A stretch of 64,000 nt of DNA, taken from positions 310,001 to 374,000 of the forward strand of contig NZ_CP049249.1 of assembly GCF_011046895.1 (NCBI RefSeq), written 5' to 3'. Both the position numbers and the translations under genes were made by a program. A model generated the notes under the pieces. It did not search any database and had not been told where the DNA came from. It saw only the letters and a program-made list of their open reading frames with translations. Positions within the stretch are counted from its first letter, which is position 1; every line of letters starts with the position of its first letter. This DNA comes from Rhizobium rhizoryzae (GTDB lineage: Bacteria > Pseudomonadota > Alphaproteobacteria > Rhizobiales > Rhizobiaceae). Positions 7,807 to 16,649 of this stretch are shown piece after piece.

Positions 7807-9312
7807 ATGGCCGAGTATCAGAGCACTGTCGGGGAGCCGCAAAACGCTGCTGAGGCGGTTCGTTTCGTCGCGCCGCTGCTGATTGGTGGCAAGTCGCCGC
7901 AGATATCTCCTGATGCCTGTTTCCTTCGCTCGGGTCCGTTATCTGCCGCCCCCGTCACTGCCGCGGCGTCTGCCACGCCTGACGATGTCGAAGCGGCGGC
8001 AGTTGCTGCGGCAAGAGCCTTCGGGGATTGGTCCCGGACCGCGTCATCACAACGACGCGACATTCTGCTGGCCGCAGCCGAGCGACTTGTGAGATCGACG
8101 GATCCGCTGGCGCAGGTCATGATGGCGGAGACAGGTGCCACCCGCCAGTGGTGCGCATTCAATGTCGAGCTTGCTACCAGAGTTCTTCATGAGGCTGCGG
8201 AACTGGCCGGAGAGGTTGATCCTGATCTTCAGCTTCTCTCCCGAGGCGCTGAGACGTCCTTCAGTATCCGGCAGCCGGCTGGCGTTTGCCTCGCGATGGC
8301 AGCGTGGAATGCCCCGATCCTGCTGGCAGTGCGTTCTTTTGCCTATGCGCTGGCATGGGGTAACACTGTTATCTTCAAAAGTTCAGAACTTTGCCCGGCG
8401 ACGCAGCGCATGCTGGGCAGCATCATGCAGGACGCGGGTCTGCCGGATGGCGTTCTCAACATTCTGTCGAATTCACCTGACGAGGCAGCCCGCGTCGTGG
8501 AAAGCCTGATTGCGCATCCTGTCGTCCGCCGTATCAATTTCACGGGCTCCACACGCGTGGGGCGGACGATCGCGCAGATCGCGGCCAGATACTTGAAGCG
8601 CTGCCTGTTGGAACTGGGTGGCAAGGCTCCCTTGATCGTCCTTGCGGATGCGGACCTGGAAGAAGCTGCGAAGGCAGCAAGCTTTGGCGCCTTCTTTAAC
8701 CAAGGACAGATCTGCATGTCGACCGAGCGGATCATTGTCGAGGATACGGTCGCGGATGAGCTTGTTGAACGTCTGACGGAGCGTGCAGAACGCTTGCGGG
8801 CTGGTGATCCCGTGATGGATCACATGGCATTGGGCTCTCTGATTTCAGCCGAAGCGGGGGTTCGATTGAACGCCCTTGTTGAAGATGCCCGCGCACGGGG
8901 AGCAAAGATCCGATGCGGCGGCTTGGCTTACGGCTCCCTGATGGACGCGACGGTAATTGACCACGTCGACAGTTCGATGCGGCTTTACCGAGAAGAAAGC
9001 TTCGGTCCGCTTGTCTCGATCATCCGCGTTGCAGACGCTGACGAGGCCGTAAGTGTCGCCAATGATTGCGAATACGGATTGTCGGGTTCCGTGTTCAGTC
9101 GCGACATCAAGCGCGCCATGCGGGTCGCAATGCAAGTGGAAACCGGAATTCTGCACATCAACTCGGCTACTGTTGCCGATGATCCTGCAATGCCTTTCGG
9201 CGGCATGCGCGGCTCGGGCTATGGCCGCATCGGCGGGAAAAGTGCCGTTGATGAATTCACGGAACTCCGCTGGATCACCGTCAATCAGACGCCGGCACAC
9301 TATCCCCTTTGA
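7807..9312 (+). CDS. NAD(P)-dependent aldehyde dehydrogenase (vanillin/salicylaldehyde dehydrogenase-like)
   Basis: Aldehyde dehydrogenase of 501 residues. Conserved blocks appear in order: AAWNAPILL, FKSSELCPAT, INFTGSTRVG (coenzyme loop), LELGGKAPLIVL with the general-base Glu, then QGQICMSTERI carrying the catalytic Cys, and EESFGPLVSI. The QICMSTERI form is typical of the vanillin and salicylaldehyde dehydrogenase group. The ATG at 7807 follows GGGAGGAGG; a GTG at 7783 lacks such a site. It is followed 43 bases later by a paralogue, and the AraC regulator is divergent. The substrate is unknown; an aromatic aldehyde is the best guess. Confidence 0.88.
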   Translation: MAEYQSTVGEPQNAAEAVRFVAPLLIGGKSPQISPDACFLRSGPLSAAPVTAAASATPDDVEAAAVAAARAFGDWSRTASSQRRDILLAAAERLVRSTDPLAQVMMAETGATRQWCAFNVELATRVLHEAAELAGEVDPDLQLLSRGAETSFSIRQPAGVCLAMAAWNAPILLAVRSFAYALAWGNTVIFKSSELCPATQRMLGSIMQDAGLPDGVLNILSNSPDEAARVVESLIAHPVVRRINFTGSTRVGRTIAQIAARYLKRCLLELGGKAPLIVLADADLEEAAKAASFGAFFNQGQICMSTERIIVEDTVADELVERLTERAERLRAGDPVMDHMALGSLISAEAGVRLNALVEDARARGAKIRCGGLAYGSLMDATVIDHVDSSMRLYREESFGPLVSIIRVADADEAVSVANDCEYGLSGSVFSRDIKRAMRVAMQVETGILHINSATVADDPAMPFGGMRGSGYGRIGGKSAVDEFTELRWITVNQTPAHYPL

Positions 9313-9355
9313 GAAACAGTCATCGGGCGAAAGCCCAAACGCAGGAGGAAAGATC

Positions 9356-10804
9356 ATGCACGCAATTCAACAGATTATCGGCGGCAAGAAGGTAGGAGCG
9401 ATATCCGGGAAGAGTTTCGACCGTATTGACCCCTTCACCGGACAAGTAGCGAGCAGCGCTCCGGCATCCGGTCTGGATGATGTAAAGGCCGCCATCGCTG
9501 CCGCGCAGGCTGCTTTCCCGGCGTGGTCGCGCACGGGCCCGGGCGAGCGCCGCGCGCTTCTTCTGAAGGCTGCCGATATCATGGAAAGCAATGCGCCCCG
9601 TTTTATTGAACTGATGATTACGGAAACTGGCGGCACTGCGGGCTGGGGCGGCTTCAACACCATGCTTGCGGCTGGCATCCTGCGGGAAGCTGCCAGCATG
9701 ACCACACAGATCCAGGGCGAGGTCATTCCCTCCAACAAGCCCGGCACCATATCTATGGCCCTGCGTCAGGCGGCAGGCGTTTGCGTGGGCATCGCGCCCT
9801 GGAATGCGCCGGTCATTCTGGGAACCCGTGCCGTCGCCATGGCCATCGCCTGCGGCAACACTGTTATTCTGAAGGCCTCAGAAGCCTGCCCCGGCATGCA
9901 TGTCTTGATCGGCGAGGTCTTGGTCGAAGCAGGTCTTCCTGATGGTGTTATCAACGTCATTACCAACGCACCGGAAGATGCGGCTCAGGTCGTCGAGGCG
10001 TTGATTTCGGCACCGGAGGTCCGTCGCGTCAACTTCACGGGCTCGACCAAGGTTGGGCGGATTATTGGCGAGCTTTGCGGCCGTCATCTAAAGCCAGCAC
10101 TGCTGGAGCTTGGCGGCAAAGCGCCGATGATCGTTCTGGAAGACGCGGATATCGATGCAGCCGTCAACGCCGCCGTATTTGGCTGCTATATGAATATGGG
10201 CCAGATCTGCATGTCGACCGAGCGGCTGATCGTACATGAAAAGGTGGCGGATGAATTCGTCGCCAAGCTTTCCGCCCGCGCATCGCAGCTTCCAGCGGGT
10301 GATCCGCGCGGTCATGTTGTGCTGGGGTCGCTGGTCAACCCGGATGCTGCCAAAAAGATGCAAGCCTTCATCGATGACGCTGTCGAAAAGGGTGCAACAC
10401 TCGCGGCAGGCGGCAAGATCGAGGGCAGCGTGGTTTCCGCAACACTGCTGGACCATGTGAAAGACGGCATGCGCTCCTTCGATGAAGAGAGCTTCGGCCC
10501 GGTGAAGCCCGTGATTCGCGTGAGCAGCGAAGAGGAAGCCATCCGTATCGCCAACGAAACGGAATACGGGCTCTCCTCGGCCATCTTCAGCCGCGACATC
10601 AAGCGGGCGATGGAACTGGCCTCTCGCCTGGAAGCGGGTATCTGCCATATCAACGGTCCAACGGTGGCAGACGAAGCCCAGATGCCATTCGGCGGCGTGA
10701 AAAGCTCCGGCTATGGACGTTTCGGTGGCAAGGCTGCCATTGCCGAGTTCACAGACTTGCGCTGGGTGACCATTGAGGATCCGAACCAGCACTACCCATT
10801 CTAA
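9356..10804 (+). CDS. Second aldehyde dehydrogenase, tandem paralogue
   Basis: Aldehyde dehydrogenase of 482 residues, clearly related to its upstream neighbour: INFTGSTRVGR versus VNFTGSTKVGR, QGQICMSTERI versus MGQICMSTERL, and a shared C-terminal FTxLRW-IT block. The catalytic Cys is in MGQICMS, the base Glu in LELGGKAPM. The start ATG at 9356 has AGGAGGA just upstream; the in-frame extension to 9053 lies in the preceding gene. Tandem arrangement and divergence suggest an old duplication with different substrates, or subunits of one enzyme. Confidence 0.88.
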   Translation: MHAIQQIIGGKKVGAISGKSFDRIDPFTGQVASSAPASGLDDVKAAIAAAQAAFPAWSRTGPGERRALLLKAADIMESNAPRFIELMITETGGTAGWGGFNTMLAAGILREAASMTTQIQGEVIPSNKPGTISMALRQAAGVCVGIAPWNAPVILGTRAVAMAIACGNTVILKASEACPGMHVLIGEVLVEAGLPDGVINVITNAPEDAAQVVEALISAPEVRRVNFTGSTKVGRIIGELCGRHLKPALLELGGKAPMIVLEDADIDAAVNAAVFGCYMNMGQICMSTERLIVHEKVADEFVAKLSARASQLPAGDPRGHVVLGSLVNPDAAKKMQAFIDDAVEKGATLAAGGKIEGSVVSATLLDHVKDGMRSFDEESFGPVKPVIRVSSEEEAIRIANETEYGLSSAIFSRDIKRAMELASRLEAGICHINGPTVADEAQMPFGGVKSSGYGRFGGKAAIAEFTDLRWVTIEDPNQHYPF

Positions 10805-10823
10805 TCAAAAATCACACTAAATT

Positions 10824-10854
10824 ACCGATCGGTGGAAAATCGCACCGATCGGTC
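10824..10854. repeat. Two identical palindromes ACCGATCGGT, 20 bp apart
   Basis: The 10-base palindrome occurs at 10824-10833 and 10844-10853. Read as RNA, ACCGATCGGTG (10824-10834) pairs perfectly with CACCGATCGGT (10843-10853) around an eight-base loop, so it can be a terminator for the aldehyde dehydrogenases, though only CTTTGG follows. Read as DNA, the two palindromes lie on the same helix face like a tandem operator. Confidence 0.5.
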
Positions 10855-11020
10855 TTTGGCGTACCGCTGAGGCGTTTCTCAGACTAGTCAGCGGTGCTGG
10901 TGACGTGTACGCCTATCTCTCGACCGGAATTTACGGTCGGTTAAAGTCTGCGTGGGGATTGATAGCAGACGCACTTATCCAGGCATGATTATGCCGGATA
11001 CCTGGGAGCGGGATATAGAG

Positions 11021-12595
11021 ATGAAAATCGGTTCTCCGAAAGAAATTTTTCCGGGCGAAGCCAGGGTCGCAATGACACCTGACAGCGCCCTTCAGCTTCA
11101 AAAGCTGGGATATGAATGCCTCATCGAGACGGGCGCGGGTAAAGCCGCCGGCTTTTCCGACGAAGCCTATACGAAGGCAGGGGTGACAGTATTGGAGAGC
11201 GCCGCCGCTCTCTATGGCTCGGCGGATTTCATTGCCAAGGTGCGTCCGCCGGAGCAATCCGAAGTGGAGCTTCTGGGGCCTGGCAAAACGCTGATCTCGT
11301 TCTTCTATCCCGCCCAGAACAAGGAGCTTCTCGAGGCTGCCAATGCCAAGGGCGCGAACGTCATCGCCATGGACATGGTGCCGCGCATTTCCCGCGCACA
11401 GAAGATGGATGCCCTGTCCTCCATGGCAAACATTGCCGGTTACCGCGCGGTGATCGAGGCTGGTAACAATTTCGGCCGCTTCTTCACTGGTCAGGTTACG
11501 GCGGCAGGCAAGATCCCGCCCGCCAAGGTGCTGGTGATCGGTGCGGGCGTTGCAGGTCTTGCTGCTGTTGGCACCTCGGTTTCGCTTGGCGCGATCACCT
11601 ATGCCTTTGACGTTCGTCCGGAAGTGGCCGAGCAGATCGAATCCATGGGCGCAAATTTCGTCTTCCTCGATTTCGCCGGTCCTGCCCAGGATGGCGCCGC
11701 AACGGGCGGCTATGCCGCACCGTCCTCGCCAGAATTTCGCGAGGCGCAGCTCAAGAAGTTCCGCGAACTCGCGCCCGACATCGATATCGTCATTACGACC
11801 GCCCTCATTCCTGGCCGCGATGCACCAAAGCTTTGGCTGGAGGACATGGTCGCGGCCATGAAGCCGGGCTCGGTGATCGTGGACCTAGCCGCAGAGCGCG
11901 GCGGCAACTGCGATCTGACTGTGGCTGACCAGAAGATCGTGTCTTCAAATGGCGTGACCGTCATCGGCTACACGGATTTCCCCAGCCGCATGGCAACGCA
12001 GGCTTCTACGCTGTATGCGACGAACATCCGCCACATGATGACGGATCTGACGCCCGCGAAGGATGGTGTGCCCGTCCACAACATGGACGATGACGTGATC
12101 CGCGGTGCAACGGTGACGAAGGAGGGTGCCATCACCTATCCGCCACCGCCGCCGAAGATCCAGGCGATTGCCGCGGCCAAGCCGAAGGAAAAGGTGAAAG
12201 AACTGACGCCTGAGGAAAAGCGTGCGGCGGAAGCTGCAGCTTTCAAGGCCCAGACCCGTAACCAGTTCACCCTGCTTGCCGTCAGCGGTGCGCTCATTTT
12301 GCTGGCCGGGCTCTATGCGCCTGCCAGCTTCATGAGCCACTTCATCGTTTTTGTGCTGTCCTGCTATGTCGGCTTCCAGGTCATCTGGAATGTGTCGCAT
12401 TCCCTGCATACCCCGCTCATGGCGGTCACGAACGCGATTTCATCGATCATCATCCTGGGCGCACTGATGCAGATCGGTTCGGGCAGCATTCTGGTGATTA
12501 TCCTGGCCGCACTCTCCGTCTTCATGGCGGGGATCAACATCTTCGGTGGCTTCATGGTCACCCGGCGCATGCTCGCCATGTTCCAGAAGTCTTGA
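11021..12595 (+). CDS. pntA: Proton-translocating NAD(P) transhydrogenase subunit alpha
   Basis: Membrane enzyme subunit of 524 residues that exchanges hydride between NADH and NADP+ coupled to proton movement. Residues 1-380 form the NAD-binding domain I ([35 protein letters not shown], and [18 protein letters not shown]). A Pro/Lys/Glu-rich linker (about 385-420) leads to four C-terminal membrane segments. This is the unsplit E. coli-like form rather than the two-gene pntAA/pntAB form. The ATG at 11021 gives the family N-terminus MKIGSPKE. pntB follows 16 bases later. Confidence 0.93.
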   Translation: MKIGSPKEIFPGEARVAMTPDSALQLQKLGYECLIETGAGKAAGFSDEAYTKAGVTVLESAAALYGSADFIAKVRPPEQSEVELLGPGKTLISFFYPAQNKELLEAANAKGANVIAMDMVPRISRAQKMDALSSMANIAGYRAVIEAGNNFGRFFTGQVTAAGKIPPAKVLVIGAGVAGLAAVGTSVSLGAITYAFDVRPEVAEQIESMGANFVFLDFAGPAQDGAATGGYAAPSSPEFREAQLKKFRELAPDIDIVITTALIPGRDAPKLWLEDMVAAMKPGSVIVDLAAERGGNCDLTVADQKIVSSNGVTVIGYTDFPSRMATQASTLYATNIRHMMTDLTPAKDGVPVHNMDDDVIRGATVTKEGAITYPPPPPKIQAIAAAKPKEKVKELTPEEKRAAEAAAFKAQTRNQFTLLAVSGALILLAGLYAPASFMSHFIVFVLSCYVGFQVIWNVSHSLHTPLMAVTNAISSIIILGALMQIGSGSILVIILAALSVFMAGINIFGGFMVTRRMLAMFQKS

Positions 12596-12611
12596 GGGCA
12601 GGGGGAGCCAC

Positions 12612-14045
12612 ATGGAATACGGATTTACAACAGCCGCCTATGTCGTTGCGGCGGTTCTCTTCATTCAGTCCCTGGGCGGGTTATCCGGCCAGGAAAGCGC
12701 CAAGCGCGCGGTCTGGTATGGCATTGTCGGCATGGGGCTTGCCGTTCTGGCCACGCTTTATGGCCCAGGCGCTGGCAACTGGTTCCTTTCGCTGGTCATG
12801 ATTGCCGCGGGCGGCGCCATTGGCTGGGGCGTGGCGCAACGCGTACAGATGACGGAAATGCCGCAGCTTGTCGCGGCCATGCACTCGCTGGTCGGTCTTG
12901 CGGCTGTGTTCATCGGCTTCAATGCGCATATCGAACTTGGCCGTGTTCTGGCCATGGACGAGACGGCGCGCCATTCGCTGGAAGGCTTTGCCGCAATTCT
13001 TGCCCATAAAACGCATGTCGAGCAGGTCATCCTGAAGGTCGAAGTCTTCCTCGGCGTGTTTATCGGTGCGGTCACTTTCACTGGTTCGGTCATCGCCTTC
13101 GGCAAGCTGGCGGGCAAAGTGGATGGCAAGGCGACCAAGCTTCCCGGCGGTCACCTGCTCAATGCAAGCGCTGCAATCCTGTCTGTCATCCTGCTGTTTC
13201 TCTATGTCGGCGGGGCGGGCATCTGGACACTGCTTCTGATGACGCTTCTGGCCTTTTTCATCGGCTATCATCTCATCATGGGAATTGGCGGCGCCGATAT
13301 GCCGGTTGTCGTATCCATGCTCAACAGCTATTCCGGCTGGGCGGCAGCGGCCATCGGCTTCTCGCTTTCCAACGACCTTCTGATCGTTGTCGGCGCGCTC
13401 GTCGGTTCATCTGGTGCCATCCTCTCCTACATCATGTGCAAGGCCATGAACCGTTCGTTCGTATCGGTCATCCTTGGTGGTTTCGGCGGAACGACTGGCC
13501 CTGCCATGGAAATCAGCGGCGAGCAGATTGCCATTGATGCGGAAGGCGTGGCCAACGCGCTGAACGATGCCGATAGCGTCATCATTGTTCCGGGTTATGG
13601 CATGGCGGTTGCCCAAGCACAGGGTGCGGTTTCCGAATTGACCCGCAAGCTGCGTGCGGCAGGCAAGGAAGTACGCTTCGCAATCCATCCTGTTGCAGGC
13701 CGTCTGCCGGGGCATATGAACGTGCTGCTGGCTGAAGCAAAGGTGCCTTATGATATCGTGCTGGAAATGGACGAGATCAACGACGATTTCCCGAACACAG
13801 ATGTCGTCATCGTCATTGGTTCGAACGACATCGTCAATCCTGCGGCCCAGGAAGATCCGAATTCGCCCATCGCCGGCATGCCGGTTCTGGAAGTTTGGAA
13901 AGCCAAGCAGGTCTTCGTATCCAAGCGCGGTCAGGGCACCGGCTATTCCGGCATCGAGAACCCGCTGTTCTTCAAGGAGAACACCCGCATGTTCTACGGT
14001 GATGCGAAGAAGTCCGTGAATGAACTGCTGCCGATGATCAAATAA
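12612..14045 (+). CDS. pntB: NAD(P) transhydrogenase subunit beta
   Basis: Partner subunit of 477 residues with about nine membrane helices (residues 1-270) and a soluble NADP-binding domain III (about 290-477). Domain III shows [15 protein letters not shown], the fingerprint [26 protein letters not shown] and [19 protein letters not shown], all diagnostic of PntB. The ATG at 12612 follows GGGGGAG; in-frame extension into pntA is ignored. Together with pntA it supplies NADPH. A strong hairpin follows the stop codon. Confidence 0.95.
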   Translation: MEYGFTTAAYVVAAVLFIQSLGGLSGQESAKRAVWYGIVGMGLAVLATLYGPGAGNWFLSLVMIAAGGAIGWGVAQRVQMTEMPQLVAAMHSLVGLAAVFIGFNAHIELGRVLAMDETARHSLEGFAAILAHKTHVEQVILKVEVFLGVFIGAVTFTGSVIAFGKLAGKVDGKATKLPGGHLLNASAAILSVILLFLYVGGAGIWTLLLMTLLAFFIGYHLIMGIGGADMPVVVSMLNSYSGWAAAAIGFSLSNDLLIVVGALVGSSGAILSYIMCKAMNRSFVSVILGGFGGTTGPAMEISGEQIAIDAEGVANALNDADSVIIVPGYGMAVAQAQGAVSELTRKLRAAGKEVRFAIHPVAGRLPGHMNVLLAEAKVPYDIVLEMDEINDDFPNTDVVIVIGSNDIVNPAAQEDPNSPIAGMPVLEVWKAKQVFVSKRGQGTGYSGIENPLFFKENTRMFYGDAKKSVNELLPMIK

Positions 14046-14070
14046 GATCCATCCACCAGGCGCAAATTGG

Positions 14071-14105
14071 GAGGCGGAGCTGGCAACGGCTCCGCCTCTT
14101 TCGCT
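14071..14105 (+). terminator. Rho-independent terminator after pntB
   Basis: Perfect 10-bp stem (14071-14080 with 14089-14098, GAGGCGGAGC/GCTCCGCCTC), eight-base loop, then TTTCGCTT. Confidence 0.75.
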
Positions 14106-14157
14106 TGACTTGTGATAAATCTTCGCTTTCCATCTAGATGAAACAAAGGAAAGCGAA
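14100..14157. promoter_or_regulatory. TTCGCTT repeats upstream of glpR, candidate GlpR autoregulatory sites
   Basis: TTCGCTTGAC at 14100 and TTCGCTTTCC at 14122 are 22 bases apart. The inverted copy GGAAAGCGAA at 14148-14157 pairs with the second as an 11-bp dyad immediately before the start codon. The same motif recurs upstream of glpD. Confidence 0.45.
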
Positions 14158-14163
14158 GCGAAA

Positions 14164-14928
14164 ATGCTGCTCACCCCCCGTCAGGAAGAGATCGTGGCAT
14201 TGGCCAAGACGGCAGGCCGTGTTTCCGTGGAGGATCTCGCAGCGCGTTTCTCGGTCACGCCTCAAACCATTCGCAAGGATCTGAACGATCTCTGCGATGC
14301 TCGCGCGCTCACACGGGTCCACGGCGGCGCCATTTTTCCGAGCGGCAACGAAAACGTCGAATACGAAGCCCGAAGGGCAATCGCGTCAGGAGCAAAGCAG
14401 GATATCGGACGCGCTGCCGCCGCGCTCATTCCGGACAATTCGTCCCTGTTCATCAATATCGGCACTACCACCGAGGCGGTGGGCGAGGCGCTCACCGAAC
14501 GCAACGGCCTCATGGTCATTACGAATAACATCAATGTCGCCAATCGCTTGCGGATTTTTCCGCAGATCGAGGTAGTCATTGCAGGCGGCGTCGTTCGCGG
14601 CTCTGACGGCGGCATTGTGGGCGAGGCCGCGGTTGACTTCATTCGCCAATTCAAGGTCGATTTCGCCGTCATCGGCGTGTCTGCAATCGATGAAGATGGC
14701 GCACTTCTCGATTTCGATTTTCGCGAAGTGAAAGTTGCTCAGGCCATCATTGCCAATGCACGTCATGTGATCCTGGTATCGGATGCAACGAAGTTCGAGC
14801 GGACAGCGCCGGTGCGCATAGGGCATCTATCCCAGGTTCACACGTTCATAACGGATCAATGTCCGTTGGAGAGAATCCGTACAATCTGCCTGGAGAACGA
14901 CGTTCGGCTCATTGAAACCACAGGATAA
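14164..14928 (+). CDS. glpR: DeoR-family repressor of glycerol-3-phosphate metabolism
   Basis: Regulator of 254 residues. The DeoR helix-turn-helix is at residues 2-57 (TPRQEEIVALAKTAGRVSVEDLAARF, VTPQTIRKDLNDL), and the effector domain carries the sugar-phosphate-isomerase-like core with NIGTTTEAVGEAL and the phosphate-binding GVSAIDEDGALLDFDFREV. It is recognised as GlpR chiefly because glpD follows 107 bases downstream in the same direction and shared TTCGYTT repeats lie before both genes. It probably represses both and is relieved by glycerol-3-phosphate. Confidence 0.85.
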   Translation: MLLTPRQEEIVALAKTAGRVSVEDLAARFSVTPQTIRKDLNDLCDARALTRVHGGAIFPSGNENVEYEARRAIASGAKQDIGRAAAALIPDNSSLFINIGTTTEAVGEALTERNGLMVITNNINVANRLRIFPQIEVVIAGGVVRGSDGGIVGEAAVDFIRQFKVDFAVIGVSAIDEDGALLDFDFREVKVAQAIIANARHVILVSDATKFERTAPVRIGHLSQVHTFITDQCPLERIRTICLENDVRLIETTG

Positions 14929-14945
14929 GCAACTTTCGGAACTAG

Positions 14946-14990
14946 TTCGCTTAATCTTCGTTTGACATTCGTTTTGGATGCGATTTTAAT
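14946..14990 (+). promoter_or_regulatory. glpD promoter overlapped by three GlpR-like direct repeats
   Basis: TTGACA (14962-14967) and TTTAAT (14985-14990) are separated by exactly 17 bases. TTCGCTTAAT, TTCGTTTGAC and TTCGTTTTGG begin at 14946, 14957 and 14969, about one helical turn apart, and cover the -35 box. Confidence 0.6.
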
Positions 14991-15035
14991 ATTGATGTTT
15001 TCGCATGTGCGAACAACAAATCTTGGAGACGGGTT

Positions 15036-16547
15036 GTGAGCGAAGTTCTGGATCTTTTCGTCATCGGTGGTGGCATCAACGGCTGCGGCATTGCACGCGA
15101 CGCGGCCGGACGCGGCTATTCCGTTGGACTTGCCGAGATGAACGACTTCGCGTCCGGAACTTCCTCTGGCGCAACCAAGCTCATTCACGGCGGTCTGCGT
15201 TACCTCGAACATTATGAATTTCGTCTGGTGCGCGAAGCGCTGATGGAGCGGGAAGTCTTGTGGGCCATGGCGCCGCACGTCATCTGGCCCTTGCGTTTCG
15301 TGCTGCCCTATCAGAAGGGCGGCGTGCGTCCGGCCTGGCTCATCCGGCTCGGTCTTTTCCTGTATGATCACCTTGGTGGTCGAAAGCTCCTGCCTGCAAC
15401 GAAGACGCTGGACCTGAAGAAGGATGAGGCCGGCAAGGCGCTGAAGCCGATTTTTGGACGCGCTTTCGAGTATTCCGATGGCTGGGTCGATGATGCCCGG
15501 ATGGTGGTGCTGAACGCACGCGACGCCGCCAATCGTGGCGCCCGCATCTTCAACCGTGCGAAGGTGGTTTCGGCGCGCCGCGACGGCGGCATCTGGAATG
15601 TTACGCTGCGACATGCCGAAACCGGCGAGACCTCATCCATCCAGGCGCGCATGTTGGTCAACGCTGCGGGGCCTTGGGTCGATCAGGTTCTGAACGGTGT
15701 AATGGGCAAGAACAATGCGCACAATGTTCGCCTTGTGCAGGGCTCCCACATCATCGTCCGCAAGAAATTCAACCATTCTCGCGCCTACTTCTTCCAGAAT
15801 CCGGATAATCGCATCTTCTTCGCGATCCCTTACGAGGGCGAGTTCACGCTGATCGGGACGACAGATCGCGACTACAAGGAAGATCCGAAGGACGTTCGTA
15901 TTAGTGCGGAAGAAATCACGTATCTGTGCAACGCGGCCAGTGAGTATTTCGCCGAGCCGGTCCGTCCATCGGATATCGTCTGGAGCTATTCTGCTGTTCG
16001 CCCGCTGTTCGACGATGGCGCATCGAAGGCGCAGGAGGCAACACGCGATTACGTGCTGAAAATCGAGGGCGAAGGTACAGATGCTCCGCTGCTTAACGTC
16101 TTCGGCGGCAAGCTAACGACCTATCGACGTCTGGCAGAACATGCACTTGAAAAGATCGGCGAGAAGATCGGACTGAAGGGCCCGGCCTGGACCGCGGGCA
16201 GCAGGCTTCCCGGCGCTGATTTTCCGGTCGATGGATACGAAGCGCAGGTTCGGCAGCTTCGCTCCCGCTTTCCGTTCCTGGAGAAGATCCATGCGGAACG
16301 TCTGGTTCGATGCTACGGCACCGATGCAGGTAACATTGTTGGTCTTGCCGGTGTGCCGGCTGACCTTGGTCGCCATTTCGGCGGTTCGCTCTATGAATGC
16401 GAAGTACGTTGGCTCATCGAAAAGGAATGGGCGCGAACCGCGGAAGACGTTCTGTGGCGGCGCACGAAGCAGGGCCTTTTCCTGACGCCGGAACAGGTTG
16501 CGGACCTTGAGACCTACATGATCGAAAAATGCGGCAGACTTCAATAA
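15036..16547 (+). CDS. glpD: Aerobic glycerol-3-phosphate dehydrogenase
   Basis: Membrane-associated FAD enzyme of 503 residues that oxidises glycerol-3-P to dihydroxyacetone-P and passes electrons to quinone. The N-terminal dinucleotide fold reads FVIGGGINGCGIARDAAGRGYSV (a longer block beginning at residue 8), followed by the GlpD signature FASGTSSGATKLIHGGLRYLE (about 38-58). NAAGPWVDQV and KLTTYRRLAEHAL are also characteristic. The start is a GTG at 15036 with TTGGAGA upstream; no ATG fits. It is likely repressed by GlpR. Confidence 0.95.
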   Translation: MSEVLDLFVIGGGINGCGIARDAAGRGYSVGLAEMNDFASGTSSGATKLIHGGLRYLEHYEFRLVREALMEREVLWAMAPHVIWPLRFVLPYQKGGVRPAWLIRLGLFLYDHLGGRKLLPATKTLDLKKDEAGKALKPIFGRAFEYSDGWVDDARMVVLNARDAANRGARIFNRAKVVSARRDGGIWNVTLRHAETGETSSIQARMLVNAAGPWVDQVLNGVMGKNNAHNVRLVQGSHIIVRKKFNHSRAYFFQNPDNRIFFAIPYEGEFTLIGTTDRDYKEDPKDVRISAEEITYLCNAASEYFAEPVRPSDIVWSYSAVRPLFDDGASKAQEATRDYVLKIEGEGTDAPLLNVFGGKLTTYRRLAEHALEKIGEKIGLKGPAWTAGSRLPGADFPVDGYEAQVRQLRSRFPFLEKIHAERLVRCYGTDAGNIVGLAGVPADLGRHFGGSLYECEVRWLIEKEWARTAEDVLWRRTKQGLFLTPEQVADLETYMIEKCGRLQ

Positions 16548-16548
16548 G

Positions 16549-16572
16549 GCCGCCGTCTCCGCATTGGGCGGC
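16549..16572 (+). terminator. Possible weak terminator after glpD
   Basis: GCCGCC (16549-16554) can pair with GGCGGC (16567-16572) just after the glpD stop. The stem is short and no T-run follows. Confidence 0.3.
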
Positions 16573-16596
16573 GCATATCAATCAGCATGCTTGAGT

Positions 16597-16649
16597 CCTT
16601 CATGATTGGTCGCTAAACCGATCCTCCAAACGGGAGACGATCATGAAGG
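16597..16649 (+). promoter_or_regulatory. Inverted repeat that can fold over the ADH start codon
   Basis: CCTTCATGAT at 16597-16606 is a perfect reverse complement of ATCATGAAGG at 16640-16649, which contains the ATG of the next gene. The ribosome-binding GGGAG lies in the 33-base loop. In mRNA the start codon could be paired. Confidence 0.4.
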
